Below are positions 18,866 to 28,908 of a stretch of DNA of 64,000 bases, piece by piece. Below the pieces are notes generated by a model that saw only the letters and a list, made by a program, of their open reading frames with translations, was not told where the DNA came from and did not search any database. This DNA is from Isoperla grammatica. Lineage: Eukaryota; Arthropoda; Insecta; Plecoptera; Perlodidae. The stretch's first letter is position 1; each line of letters opens with the position of its first letter. The translations under genes were made by a program, and so were the position numbers. The stretch spans positions 8,595,363 through 8,659,362 of the forward strand of contig OX246748.1 in assembly GCA_945910005.1 (NCBI GenBank). Direction: 5' to 3'.

Positions 18866-21706
18866 TCTTTATTCACTACAGGGCATACGCGCCACACAAG
18901 TGGAATACATATTAAATACAAACCGACAAACAAATTATATAATTTGCAGGGGTATCAAAAAATATCAAAACAAAGAATAAACAGAATAGGTGGTGGCATA
19001 CTTATATTTGTTAAAGAAACATTAAAATTTGCTGAAATTAACGTTGATTTTTTGAATGCAGAAGCGCTTTGTGGTACTATTTATCTTAATAACACATGTG
19101 TTCATTTGTTAGCTTTGTATCGTCCTCCTAACTTAAGTCGTTTAAACTTTATTGAAGAACTAGATGTGTTTTTAGGGAAATGTTTTGGCATTAATGGGAT
19201 CATAGTTGGGGACGTCAATATTAATTTACTTGATACTTTGGACAGATATACTGTTATGTATGAAGATGTGTTGGCCGCACACGGTTTTAGTAAATGCATT
19301 ACTAAAAGTACACGCGAAGAGTATATTTCTGGTAGGTTTGTGTCATCTTGTATTGATCACATTTTTTTGCGTGGAAGTTTCTCGTCATGTGAATCCGCTA
19401 TCCTTACCACTAAAGTCTCTGACCACTATATGGTGCTTACTTGTTTAGGGTTTATAGGAAAGTCTCTCAACGTTAATACGCATAATAATCATTCTAATGA
19501 CAATAATATCTCTGTCGCAATTACGCTTAACGAAAGAAAATTAAAGCATAACTTGTCTAATATTAACTGGAACTTAGCTTGTGATGCCGATGATCCAGAA
19601 GAAATATACACTATAATATCTAGACAGTTTACAGAAGCTTATGACAGTTCTATCTTCAGGGGGAATAAAATACCTAAGTCAAGAGATAGACCTCGCAAAA
19701 TATGGGTGTCTGACGAACTTGTTATTATGACGAAAGTTAGAGATAGACTTTTTAAAGATTGGAAAAACTGTATCCTTGGTGAAAAGAAAACCCGTCTTAG
19801 AACGGAGTATAATGCGTACAGGAATAAAGTTACAAAAGCTATAAACAAAGCAAAGATAAAGTTTTATCGCGAGTTAATTCTAAACGCACGAGGGGACTTA
19901 AAAGAGACGTGGCAAATTATCAACCAGATCACTGGAAAAAAGAAACGAATGTCAGTTGATGACGTAATCAATAAATTTTTGTGTAAAGACGTAGATGTGA
20001 ACCTAGTTGTAAACAATTTTGTGAATTCATTTGTTGACGAAATAAGTACGTTGAAACATGATTGTGACGTTGTTACATTGCAGCGAGCTCAGAATGTCAA
20101 TATCCCAGTGAGTCAATCGTTTTTCATGAAACCAGTTACTCTTCCAACTGTTAGGGAAATGATCGACTCACTTAATGTAAATAAACAGCCAGGTGTAGAT
20201 AAGATACGTGTTCAAGACCTGCAATTTGTCAAGGACTCTATTGCTCCTGTACTAGTCGTGTTAATAAACAAATCGATGGAGACCGGTATCATCCCTAAGC
20301 GCCTCAAAAAATCAATAATTAAACCAATATATAAGAAGGGTGACCATACGCTTTACTCTAATTACAGACCTATTGCAATATTGCCAAGTATTGAGAAACT
20401 TTTAGAAAGACATGTTGCTAACAACTTGATCGAATACTTAAATAAATACGGGATTATAAATAGTAAACAATTTGGTTTTCAAAAAGGAAAGAGTACCTCC
20501 ACACTGTTATTAGAGTTCTCCAATTACGTCAATTCTAAACTTAACGACAATATGCAAGTTTTGGCATTATTTGTAGATTTCAGTAAAGCATTCGATACCC
20601 TCAACCATCAGAAACTATTACGAGCTTTAGAGTCAATTGGCATCCGTGGAATTGCGTTAGACTGGTTTAAAAATTATTTAACTAATAGATTTATGCAGGT
20701 TAAAGTCAACGGCCAATCAAGTGAAGAAAGACCTTGTGATTCTGGGGTCCCACAAGGGTCTATTTTGGGACCGACTCTATTTTTGATTTATGTTAATTTT
20801 ATGTCCAAATGTCTTATTTTTTGCATTATTTTATCTTATGCTGACGATACTGTCTTACTTGCCGTGCATTCAGATATTCGTATTGCACAAGAAATGTTGC
20901 AAACTGATTTTAATAACCTTCTGCGTTGGAATCACGATAATGAATTAGTAATTAACTCGTCTAAAACTAAAGTTTTACATATTTCTTCTCCCCATAATCG
21001 TGAAAGAGACTTTCCTATAAATATCATTTATCATGATTTTAATTGCCTTCATAATGTGGATGAAGTGACATATTGTGATTGCAGTTTAAAAATAGAATGT
21101 GTGGACGAGTATGAGTACCTGGGCGTAATTGTTGATCGTAACTTTTCTTGGAGAAATCATATTGATAAACTATGTAATAAACTACGCTCATGCTCTTCTC
21201 GATTGTATGCACTTAAATATATTCTGCCCTTTACATTATTTAGAGCCGTTTATCAATCTATGGCCGAATCATTAATTTTATATGGCATTCTAGCTTGGGG
21301 CAATGCTTCGCGGTGCCATACGCAAAGGGTTGAAGACCTACAAGTTAGAATGCTAAAAATGGTAATATGCGACATCAAAATCGATACTACACTTTCTAGA
21401 AAACAAATATTTTCATTTTGTAATATACTGCCAATTTATTCTTTATTCGTATATAGATTTTTGTTGTACTTTTATTTTAAACCGGATTTTAAGATCCCTA
21501 TGGACACCTGTAAGGAGACAAGGCTCAAAGTGGCGGGCACCTTACAAGTTCCTAATTATACTAACAAATATGGCCAACGCTCTTTGTCTTACTCTGTGCC
21601 AACTATATTTAATATGCTACCATCCTCACTTAAAACCCTGTCGTCTATTTCTAAAATTAAATCTGAACTAAAAACACATCTACTTTCTGACACCTTTTTA
21701 CTGTGA
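18866..21706 (+). CDS. LINE ORF2-type protein: APE endonuclease (partial) and reverse transcriptase
   Basis: The frame is open from a TAA at 18,863 to TGA at 21,704-21,706, about 946 codons. There is no convincing ATG start, because the 5' end is truncated. Counting from codon 18,944 (920 residues), endonuclease motifs appear as GGGILIF (about 16), YRPPN (59), GDVNINLL (89), SCIDHIF (135) and SDHY (158); the N-terminal catalytic Asn/Glu segment is missing. The reverse transcriptase shows SNYRPIAILP, motif A FVDFSKAFDTLNH (about 543), motif B SGVPQGSILGP (600) and the catalytic YADD (632). The usual Asp after motif B (YVND) is replaced by Phe. The C-terminal region is typical of CR1/Jockey-like LINEs. 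The absence of any internal stop suggests a young insertion, but without the full endonuclease it could not make its usual nick unaided. Confidence 0.93.
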   Translation, partial: SLFTTGHTRHTSGIHIKYKPTNKLYNLQGYQKISKQRINRIGGGILIFVKETLKFAEINVDFLNAEALCGTIYLNNTCVHLLALYRPPNLSRLNFIEELDVFLGKCFGINGIIVGDVNINLLDTLDRYTVMYEDVLAAHGFSKCITKSTREEYISGRFVSSCIDHIFLRGSFSSCESAILTTKVSDHYMVLTCLGFIGKSLNVNTHNNHSNDNNISVAITLNERKLKHNLSNINWNLACDADDPEEIYTIISRQFTEAYDSSIFRGNKIPKSRDRPRKIWVSDELVIMTKVRDRLFKDWKNCILGEKKTRLRTEYNAYRNKVTKAINKAKIKFYRELILNARGDLKETWQIINQITGKKKRMSVDDVINKFLCKDVDVNLVVNNFVNSFVDEISTLKHDCDVVTLQRAQNVNIPVSQSFFMKPVTLPTVREMIDSLNVNKQPGVDKIRVQDLQFVKDSIAPVLVVLINKSMETGIIPKRLKKSIIKPIYKKGDHTLYSNYRPIAILPSIEKLLERHVANNLIEYLNKYGIINSKQFGFQKGKSTSTLLLEFSNYVNSKLNDNMQVLALFVDFSKAFDTLNHQKLLRALESIGIRGIALDWFKNYLTNRFMQVKVNGQSSEERPCDSGVPQGSILGPTLFLIYVNFMSKCLIFCIILSYADDTVLLAVHSDIRIAQEMLQTDFNNLLRWNHDNELVINSSKTKVLHISSPHNRERDFPINIIYHDFNCLHNVDEVTYCDCSLKIECVDEYEYLGVIVDRNFSWRNHIDKLCNKLRSCSSRLYALKYILPFTLFRAVYQSMAESLILYGILAWGNASRCHTQRVEDLQVRMLKMVICDIKIDTTLSRKQIFSFCNILPIYSLFVYRFLLYFYFKPDFKIPMDTCKETRLKVAGTLQVPNYTNKYGQRSLSYSVPTIFNMLPSSLKTLSSISKIKSELKTHLLSDTFLL

Positions 21707-21953
21707 ATGTTCCGTTTATATTTTAATTACTGTAAACAAGTAAATTCTGCATTTGTATTGATTTTTGTAAAGTTCACTTTCTTAGTAGTTTCAAGTATTT
21801 AGTTCTATACATTATTTTGTTATTGTAAATACATGTTCCGTTTTCTGTTCTGTTCTGTCACTATGTATAATATTTTTTATTATGTACCACAGTTAAGCCA
21901 AGTCTTGGCTTTGTGGGTTCTTGGAGTCATAAATAAAAAAAAAAAAAAAAAAA
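18866..21953 (+). mobile_element. 5'-truncated LINE (CR1/L2/Jockey-like) with poly-A tail
   Basis: A single long frame for endonuclease and reverse transcriptase is followed by a 0.2-kb 3'-UTR that contains the small hairpin AGCCAAGTCTTGGCT, the signal ATAAATAAA and an A run ending at 21,953. The element begins abruptly next to the ATGT microsatellite, inside the endonuclease domain, as expected of incomplete reverse transcription. A further 0.26 kb ending in a second A run follows. Confidence 0.9.
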
Positions 21954-22217
21954 AATATCATACCATGTATTTAACATAATTTTAGAAAAATAGATATCAT
22001 GTAACTAAATTAAGCATATCATTTAGATATTACTTTAAAGAACTAGCCTGTACCAGTCTACCTGCATGTTCGAACAATGACATACTTATGATATGTATTT
22101 GTCCTCGTACTGCTCACTTGGTCAGAATATTCATGTTGCTCGCTGTATTATTAATCGAAAGGATTGAATGTGCCTAGAATAAAGAGGTTAAGTGAAAAAA
22201 AAAAAAAAAAAAAAAAA
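21954..22217 (+). other. segment behind the LINE ending in a second poly-A
   Basis: After the LINE poly-A comes 240 bp of unique AT-rich sequence, then GAATAAAGAGG (a polyadenylation-type signal) and a run of about 22 A up to 22,217. AATCATGT occurs directly after this A run and also at 18,772-18,779 just before the ATGT run at the LINE 5' end. If that is the target duplication, the LINE transcript read through its own signal and carried this flank along (3' transduction). A separate retrocopy is the alternative. Confidence 0.45.
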
Positions 22218-22660
22218 TCATGTCATAATAATGTTTTATGTATCGTATCATGTTATTTGTAACAGTGTTGAGTCGGTAATACTCGTCCCCCACATTAACA
22301 TATCTTGGTTTACTTGAGAACATAACCTACGTGTTTTGACACACGTCAACGTAATTACTAATAAGCGGATAATATTATGGAGCGCGTTGTTTCCAATCAC
22401 GATTGAAACCACTTGTTTATAGTGTAAGACAAGAATATAATCAGTGACGTGTGAGTCGTTGAACTGTTAAATGTATTATTTAAATGAAGCAGTTAAACGA
22501 GTCTTCAGATTAAGTGGAGTGACGTGGTAATTACACGGACATGCATATTACAGAGTATAAACGTCAACCGTCTCGATGCATTTTTATTGTGGATTATAGT
22601 TAGCATTTCAATATTACACTTACACCATTACCTATATTACATAACATCTGTAAGAAAGGT
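22218..22660. other. no gene
   Basis: AT-rich, no repeat recognised. Confidence 0.4.
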
Positions 22661-23280
22661 GGCTGTGCGGGCACGGTTTTTCAGTTTTCTAAAATATGTA
22701 CAACGTACCCAAGTTAAGCTTTGAAATTGAAACCAGGACTTCTGAAAGTTACATTTTTTTTTTTCGTAATTTTGTTTGTACCGGTACCGTAGATATTGCT
22801 AGATGTACACCGCTTCATTAAAAACATAACTTTGCCCAGAAATACACATTTGTGAGAGTTAACTTTTATTGTTGTTAATGTACATACTTTATTCTATCAG
22901 GTGAGGAATTTTCAGTTTGTTATCTTAAATGGTATGTGTGCTATGATTTTTCTCATCTACCGGTACAAATGAGCTATTTTGGACGAGCTATTTTGGACCG
23001 GTAGATGAGAAAAATCATAGCAAGATAACGAACTGAAAATTCCTCACCAGATAGAACAAAGTATTTACATTAACTACAATAAAAGTTAACTCTCACAAAT
23101 GTGTATTTCTGGGCAAAGTTATGTTTTTAATGAAGCGGTGTACATCTAGCAATATCTACGGCACCGGTACAATCAAAATTACGAAAAAAATAATTTTGTA
23201 ACTTTCAGAAGTCCTGGTTTCAATTTCAAAGCTTAACTTGGGTACGTTGTACATATTTTAGAAAACTGTGCCCGCACAGT
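22661..23280. repeat. 0.62-kb near-perfect hairpin (long inverted repeat)
   Basis: The left arm 22,661-22,964 and right arm 22,997-23,280 are mirror images over almost their full length, with only scattered mismatches. A gap of about 12 nt exists on the right where the left has AAATGGTATGTG. Matching words include GTGCGGGCAC, TTTCTAAAATATGTACAACG, CTTCTGAAAGTTAC and CCGGTAGATGAGAAAAATC. The loop is about 32 nt. The right end runs directly into a SINE H1 tail that lacks its first bases (CTTAACGTCTCA). It has no coding capacity. A foldback element or a replication-generated inverted duplication are both possible. Confidence 0.93.
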
Positions 23281-23608
23281 CTTAACGTCTCACATTTTTG
23301 TAATTTGGCTAATCGAGACGATGAGTGGGTGAAATATGAAGATGAAATCAGAGTGTGTTTGGAGAAACGTAGGAGGGCGGGGAGAAAAAAGGAAAGGGTA
23401 AGATTTGGACTGCATTTCGTCTGACTTCTCCCCCTCGACCTGTCCGGCTAGGGTGGCCCCATGATCTAATAATATCTCTCGTAACGAGAAATACTGTTAG
23501 ATCATGGGGTGGCCCAACCAGAAGCATAAGCTTCCGCCGGCATAGCTCTCGGGTTCATCAAAGCACGCAAACCTGCCCACCACGATAAGGTAGCAGTCCC
23601 TGGGCAGG
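23281..23608 (-). mobile_element. SINE, H1 tail plus head A, carrying a palindromic micro-insertion
   Basis: H1 hairpin (CGTCTC/GAGACG), purine-rich body, then head A (TTTCGTCTGACTTCTCC ... ACGATAAGGTAGCAGTCCC). Head A is split at 23,456-23,513 by a small palindrome. The tail start is missing because the copy abuts the long hairpin. Confidence 0.85.
23453..23517. repeat. 47-bp palindrome flanked by a 9-bp duplication
   Basis: GGGTGGCCC stands on both sides of a near-perfect palindrome running from CATGATCTAA to TTAGATCATG with the centre TCTCGTAACGAGA. All other head-A copies have a single GGGTGGCCC here, so the palindrome is an insertion. Confidence 0.85.
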
Positions 23609-23671
23609 AGGTGTTCGGAGGAAAGGGACAAGAAGGATGGCGGGGAGGATAGGGGAAGGGGGAGGAAGAGA

Positions 23672-23820
23672 TTTATTGATTAATATTTGGGCTTAACGTC
23701 TCATATTTTAGCAACTTGGCTAATCGATACGATGAGTGGGTGAAATACGAAGATGAAATCGGAGTGTGTTTGGAGAAAAAGGGAAAGTAAGAGGGCGGGG
23801 AGGAAAAAGGAAAGGGGTAA
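23672..23820 (-). mobile_element. SINE fragment, H1 tail plus body
   Basis: ATTGATTAATATTTGGGCTT, then CGTCTC ... (ATCGATACGATG, outer stem weakened) and a purine-rich body; head absent. Confidence 0.8.
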
Positions 23821-23821
23821 A

Positions 23822-24206
23822 TTGATGATTAATGGGGCTTAACGTCTCATATTTATGCAACGATGGCTAATCGAGACGATGAGCGGGTGATAATGAAGAT
23901 GAGGAAGATGATAATGAAGAATGAAGAATAAAGCCACATCCGAATCAGATCCATTGTACGTCGCGTGAGTCGTCATACGGGAGTCTAGAAAGGGAGGGCA
24001 GGGCCAAGTGGGAGGAGGAATATTCAATGGGACAGTGGGGGGGAAAGGGGATTGGGGTGTGGACTGCACTTCGTCTGACTTCTCCTCCTCGACCAGTCCA
24101 GCTTGGGTGGCCCTACCAGAAGCATACGCTTCCGCCGGCATAGCTCTCGGGATCAGCGAAGCACGCAAACCTGCCCACCACGATAAGGTAGCAGTCCCTG
24201 GGCAGG
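23822..24206 (-). mobile_element. composite SINE, H1 tail, module B, G run and head A
   Basis: TTAATGGGGCTTAACGTCTC with the loop variant TTATGCAACGATGGC, then module B (CAGATCCATTGTACGTCGCG ... GCCAAGTGGGAGGAG), a short G run, and a complete head A ending GTCCCTGGGCAGG. This is one of the fullest composites. Confidence 0.88.
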
Positions 24207-24425
24207 GAAAGGGGTAAAATTTGGACTGCATTTCGTCTGACTTCTCCCCCTCGACCTGTCCGGCTAGGGTGGCCCCATGATCTAATAACATCTCTCGTAA
24301 CGAGAAATACTGTTAGATCATGGGGTGGCCCTACCAGAAGCATACGCTTCCGCTGGCATAGCTCTCGGGTTCATCAAAGCACGCAAACCTGCCCACCACG
24401 ATAAGGTAGCAGTCCCTGGGCAGGG
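24207..24425 (-). mobile_element. SINE head A duplicate with the same palindromic insertion
   Basis: Nearly identical to 23,395-23,608, including the 47-bp palindrome (24,276-24,322), its 9-bp duplication and the diagnostic TTCATCAAAGC. The two arose by local duplication and not by two separate insertions. Confidence 0.85.
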
Positions 24426-24585
24426 GGTGTTCGGAGGAAAGGGACATGTAGGACGCAAATAGGAGGATGTAGAGTACATTTTGTCTGGCTTCTCCCCCTC
24501 GACATGTCCGTCTAGGGAGGCCTTATACCGCCGGCATGGCTCTCAGGATCAGCAAAGCACACAAACCTGCCCACAACGATAAAAG
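24426..24585 (-). mobile_element. diverged SINE head A fragment
   Basis: Contains TTTTGTCTGGCTTCTCC, CCGGCATGGCTCTC and AAACCTGCCCACAACGATAA, all recognisable but mutated or shortened. Confidence 0.75.
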
Positions 24586-25145
24586 ATAATTCACAATCAG
24601 TTGTAAATCGTATGGTTTATGGAATAAGGCGAAAGAAATGTCAAAGCATTGAAAGTCTTACGCCTTACTACGTGTTCTGAACAGTTGCATTGCAATATTA
24701 AACCATACGTCTTACGCCTAAAGCCAGACAGATAGTGAATGATCCTCAAGAAGCAGTTCCTGGGAAGGTGTGAACCCAAAGAAAGTGCGATTGAGGAATT
24801 GATACAGACGGAACTTTGGAAAGCTAGGAGAAAGACATGGCACTGTGTATTCCGCACATCTTCCAGAAGTTTTTTTTTTTGAAGAGTGTTTTGCCAAGAA
24901 CTATATCTAAGATCAAGATGATGATAACATGGCGGACGTGGGAGCAGTGGGGCAAGACAGGCTTCTGTCTTTCATCGCCTCCTACAGACAACAATAACAC
25001 ACGTTTCCTGTGTTTCTAGATTGTATAACTGATAAACAGACATTCTGCGTTACTCTCGCCGAACTTGTAAATCAGTTTTAAATACATTTGTGTTGATAAT
25101 TTATGGCATCCTGTGTATTTCTGATTCGTAGAAAGTGTACTGGGT
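24586..25145. other. unassigned stretch with a short ATG frame
   Basis: Not SINE-like. On the plus strand an ATG at 24,931 opens a 22-codon frame starting MADVGAVGQDRLLSF in a CpG-richer block, which resembles a protein N-terminus. It is closed by TAA after RQQ and has no clear donor. A broken first exon or chance are both possible. Confidence 0.25.
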
Positions 25146-25149
25146 GATG

Positions 25150-25215
25150 ATTGATTTATGGGTTTAGGGCGCTTAAAACAGCGAGGGTTATTCGCGCCTC
25201 CAAGATGTATATAAC
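25150..25215 (-). mobile_element. SINE tail fragment, type H2
   Basis: GATTGATTTATGGGTTTA followed by the hairpin GGGCGC ... TCGCGCC with loop words ACAGCGAGGGTTAT. Confidence 0.75.
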
Positions 25216-25317
25216 CAGTATATTTTGAAAATGTACTGGGATATATAAATAAAAAACATTAATTGTTAGGGTATTGTTATTTTTTTAGTTCCGCTTATTT
25301 CATATTTTATTGTTTAA

Positions 25318-25361
25318 ATAATAATAATAATAATAGTAATAATAATAATAATAATAATAAA
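25318..25361. repeat. AAT trinucleotide microsatellite
   Basis: Run of AAT units directly preceding a SINE tail. Confidence 0.9.
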
Positions 25362-25440
25362 TAATTTGGGCTTAACCTTTTATATTTTTGAAACTTAGCT
25401 AATCAAGACGATGAGTGGGGGATAATGAAGATAAAATACC
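25362..25440 (-). mobile_element. SINE tail fragment, H1, A-T stem variant
   Basis: AATTTGGGCTTAACCTTTTA ... AATCAAGACGATGAGTGGGG. The stem uses TT against AA where most copies have TC against GA. Confidence 0.7.
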
Positions 25441-25493
25441 ACCACCTCCAAGAGCCCCCAATTTTGTTTTATTGTTTCATTGGAGAATATTGC

Positions 25494-25612
25494 TTGATCG
25501 ATATTTGGGCTTTACGTCTCATATTTGTGCAACTTGGCTAATCGAGACGATGAGTGGGTGAAATATGAAGATGTTTGGAGGTAAGGGAGGAAAATGGAAA
25601 GGGGAGGAATAA
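25494..25612 (-). mobile_element. SINE fragment, H1 tail plus short body
   Basis: GATATTTGGGCTTTACGTCTC ... GAGACGATGAGTGGGTGAAA, then purine-rich sequence; no head. Confidence 0.78.
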
Positions 25613-26150
25613 GTAGTTACAAAAATTAAAGTGATGTTACACAGCTCCATTTTTAAATGTCCTATTGATTATGTTTAAATAAAACAATATGTTTAAGTAA
25701 AATTACAATCATCATTTTCTGGTGGACTCGAACTTCTATCATAGGACCGAAAATAAATACATTCAAAATTCCCCGTATTTTCCTATTCAGTATTTGGCAA
25801 CCCTACATCGAGGCTTAAGAGTGTCTGAAGGAATACAGATTTTACAGAAAAAAAAAAAAAACACATCTTAAGAGATCCCCAGTGTGAGGCCAACAATTAC
25901 CAACGCCGGGACTGGGAGGAAAGATTCACACCGAGCTGCCCGTTATTAATGGTTGGTACACGTTGTTGCAGACTACGCGGTGCGTTCGGAAAATGCAAGG
26001 AAAAAATACAAGGCCTTCATTGCCGAGATATTAAAAGGCCGGAGATATTTCGGGGAGGAGCTTCCCGCCAAATAGCCATGATTTGGAAAAATGGGTTCGT
26101 TTCTTTAAAGTATTTATTATTTGATGTTTTTAATTTGCTTTATTTTTTAT
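25613..26150. other. no gene
   Basis: AT-rich with a 15-nt A run near 25,849; no feature recognised. Confidence 0.4.
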
Positions 26151-26156
26151 TATTGG

Positions 26157-26204
26157 TAGTGTTTAACGACGTACTCGGCAGCTTAGGACATATGACGTCT
26201 TCCG
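26157..26204 (-). mobile_element. SINE tail fragment, type H3
   Basis: GTTTAACGACGTACTCGGC ... TAGGACATATGACGTCTTCCG: the intact H3 hairpin GACGT/ACGTC, directly followed by an H1 copy. Confidence 0.8.
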
Positions 26205-26300
26205 ATTGATTGATGGGCTTAACGTCTCATATATTAGCAACTTGGCTAATCGAGACGATGAGAGGTGAAATATGAAAATGATATGAAGATGAAATAGGGG
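26205..26300 (-). mobile_element. SINE tail fragment, type H1
   Basis: GATTGATTGATGGGCTTAA, CGTCTC ... GAGACGATGAG, then diverged sequence. Confidence 0.78.
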
Positions 26301-26415
26301 CTCAGATCAGATCCATCTACATCGTCATTCACATCTCTCTCTCTCTTACCTTTCCTAACGATAACACACTTGCGTTAGGAGCAGTTGTGTATTGCTACCG
26401 TCCAATTCTACCCCC

Positions 26416-26660
26416 ATTGATTGGTGGAGTTTAACGACGTACTCGACAGCTTAGGGCATATAACGTCTCCCGAATCAGGTCCATCTAAATCGTGGGAGTC
26501 GTCATAAAGGGAGTCCAGCAAGGGAGGGCAGGGCCAAGTGGGAGGAGAAATCTTCAGTGGGACAGTGAGGGGGGGGGGGGATGGAACAGGGTCTCCTTTC
26601 GTCGCCTCTTACGACTAGCAGGGTCACTCTGGGCCTATTCTACCCCGGGCCGAGACGGGT
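26416..26660 (-). mobile_element. SINE, H3 tail, module B, G run, head C
   Basis: Tail GTTTAACGACGTACTCGAC ... ATAACGTC; module B (GAGTCCAGCAAGGGAGGG ... AGTGGGAGGAG); G run; head C (TCGCCTCTTACGACTAGCAG ... CTATTCTACCCCGGG). The left breakpoint of the 2.24-kb tandem duplication lies in module B at about 26,515. Confidence 0.88.
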
Positions 26661-27136
26661 CAGTTGGGTTTCGATTTTGCACAAAACGGGCCAAATCGAA
26701 ATATTCCTCGGCAAATTGTGCAACGCAAAGGAGTGTCCAAGCCTTATTTAAAGAGCTATATTCGCTTTTTTATTTGGCTGCAGACAAAGGTTACAGCCAA
26801 ACTCTGAAGTTTCATGTGCAACAAATGAATGCTTCTCAAAAGCCAACACAGAGAAAGGGTTATCTAGAGTCCTACGGGTGGACCTAATCAAAGAATATCA
26901 GTGAATGGATAAGAAGAACGTCACGAGTTAAGGAAGTAAAGTCCTGTAAACGAAGGTCGGAAGACCTCCGGAAGGCCCTAGAAGGCCTCGAGTACGCAGA
27001 CCTAAAGACCCTAGTGAAGACACATGTACAGACTCCGGCAATAAAAGCCAGTTATCGTGTCGCTAGGGACAACGTGGCGTGTACAGGGGCCAAAAAGGGC
27101 CCAGCGGCCACAGGACTGTCAGCCAATTTGAAGTGA
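26661..27136 (+). pseudogene. unidentified possible coding remnant, unit 1
   Basis: The plus-strand frame running from the SINE to TAA at 26,885 continues in the same frame for another 82 codons (26,888-27,136), with sequence including EDLRKALEGLEYADLKTLV and ASYRVARDNVAC. The single TAA is shared with unit 2. In unit 2 the frame is broken by indels and another frame is open for about 89 codons. I recognise no family. A decayed gene or chance openness in GC-richer sequence are both possible. Confidence 0.3.
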
Positions 27137-27842
27137 AAGAGTTCGACGATGAGTAAGCCAAGTACAACACATCCCATAAATTGGTTTTGTCATGTTTAGT
27201 TGTTAAATTTGTTGCGGATCTGTACAATTGTTAATATGTATACTGTATATTTTATGTTTGAATGGTCACGCATATTGGCATAAAACGCTGTAGTGTCCAT
27301 TTAATTATAAATAATTGTATAGGAATATTTGGAGGTATTTGTATAGGATTTTTAAAATTATTTACATTTTTGTATAATTTCGTTCATTCTTCAATGGTAG
27401 TAGTGCAGAATGAGATAAGTTAAAACCTTCCCGAGACATGTGTGTAAGTAATTGTGTGTGTAGGCGTACACATGCATAGGCCAGTGTGTACGTGAGTACA
27501 CACATGATATCCCTCGTACACGACATGTCGACAATTGACGTCTTTATATCACCGATATATAAAATGAAAACGAACGTTTTGTGACAGTTTTGAAAGATTT
27601 ATTCCCGCCTATTGAATCGCTAACATGCGCTTCTCGCCTCAAGACGCAGGTTCGCCAACACTTGTACGTTTTAGACGAGAAAAAAAATTGATGCCCACTT
27701 ATTTCAGTGTGCATAATTAGAATACCCGCAGTCTTGAAGATGATCAGTACACAGATAACATGCAATATTTATATTTTTAAACATTATAATTTATAACCTC
27801 CCATAAAACCACGTGTCCATAATTAGTCTTGATTACTTGTTT

Positions 27843-28070
27843 TATTAACGACGTAGTCGATAGCTACGTTATATGGCCTGTTACGAATCAGATGCATTAG
27901 ATATAAGCGGGGGTCGTCATAAGGAGAGTCCAGCAAGGGATTGCAGGGCCAAGTGGAAGGTGATCAATGGGACAGTGGGGGGGGGGGGGGGGGGGGGGTT
28001 GGGTTCTTTTCGTCGCCTCTTACGAAAAGCAGAGTCGCTCTGGACCTATTCTTCCCCGGGCCCAGACGGG
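27843..28070 (-). mobile_element. SINE, degenerate H3 tail, module B, 22-nt G run, head C
   Basis: TTAACGACGTAGTCGATAGC, then CCAGCAAGGGATTGCAGGGCC, G run at 27,977-27,998, TCGCCTCTTACGAAAAGCAG and CCCCGGGCCCAGACGGG. Confidence 0.85.
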
Positions 28071-28351
28071 TTCACATTTTTCGGTACCTTTTATACGCCA
28101 CAATAAATTAACAACAAATCCTTAAATTACAGAAACATTCAAGAAATTATCACCTCAATCCTCACCTAAGGCACCAGTGGGAAATACTACACAGTCACTG
28201 TACCTGAGTATAACACACAGTATTTTCATACTAGCATCGACGACACTACTATACTTACCTACCTACATAAGCCTTTTATCTCTTACCATCGGCAATGTGA
28301 ATGTATTGTATAATGTTTCCAGGTATTGACAATAAATAATAATGATACTAA

Positions 28352-28437
28352 AGATAGATGGATAGATATTTGGGCTTAACGTCTCATATTTTTGCAACTT
28401 GCCTAATCGAGACGATGAGAGGGTGAAATATGAAGGT
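28352..28437 (-). mobile_element. SINE tail fragment, type H1, with GATA-type tail
   Basis: The tail repeat is GATAGATGGATAGATATTTG instead of GATTGATT; hairpin CGTCTC/GAGACG intact. Confidence 0.78.
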
Positions 28438-28700
28438 TAATTTAAAATCTCGAACACGAGATTACCATATAATATGACAACATTGGCTGTCCAGTTAGAA
28501 TGTAATATAATAATAATAATTCTTTAATAGTAATGTACATTAATATACATGTACTCTTAGTGCTAGAAGCACTACACCCACGAAGCAACAGCAATATGTT
28601 GCTGTATGTATGTATGTATGTATTATTTATTAATTAATTAATTTATTTATTAATTTTATTTTAAAGCTGGTGGAGCAACTGAGTTGAGGCAAGAGTTTTG

Positions 28701-28908
28701 ATTAATTGATTATTTGTTGTTTAACGACGTACTCGACAGCTTAGCTTCCTCATCAGGGGTGTCCAGCAAGGGAGGGCAGGGCCAAGTGGGAGGAGAAATC
28801 TTCAGTGGGACAGTGAGGGGGGGGGGGATGGAACAGGGTCTCCTTTCGTCGCCTCTTACGACTAGCAGAGTCACTCTGGGCCTATTCTACCCCGGGCCGA
28901 GACGGGTC
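28701..28908 (-). mobile_element. SINE, truncated H3 tail, module B, G run, head C
   Basis: GATTAATTGATTATTTGTTG, GTTTAACGACGTACTCGACA, then directly module B without the second stem half (deletion), G run, head C. The unit 1/unit 2 junction is at 28,763 in this copy. Confidence 0.85.

Noticed and set aside
18691..18980. Cys-Met-Tyr-Val repeat frames on both strands
   Set aside because: ATGT microsatellite.
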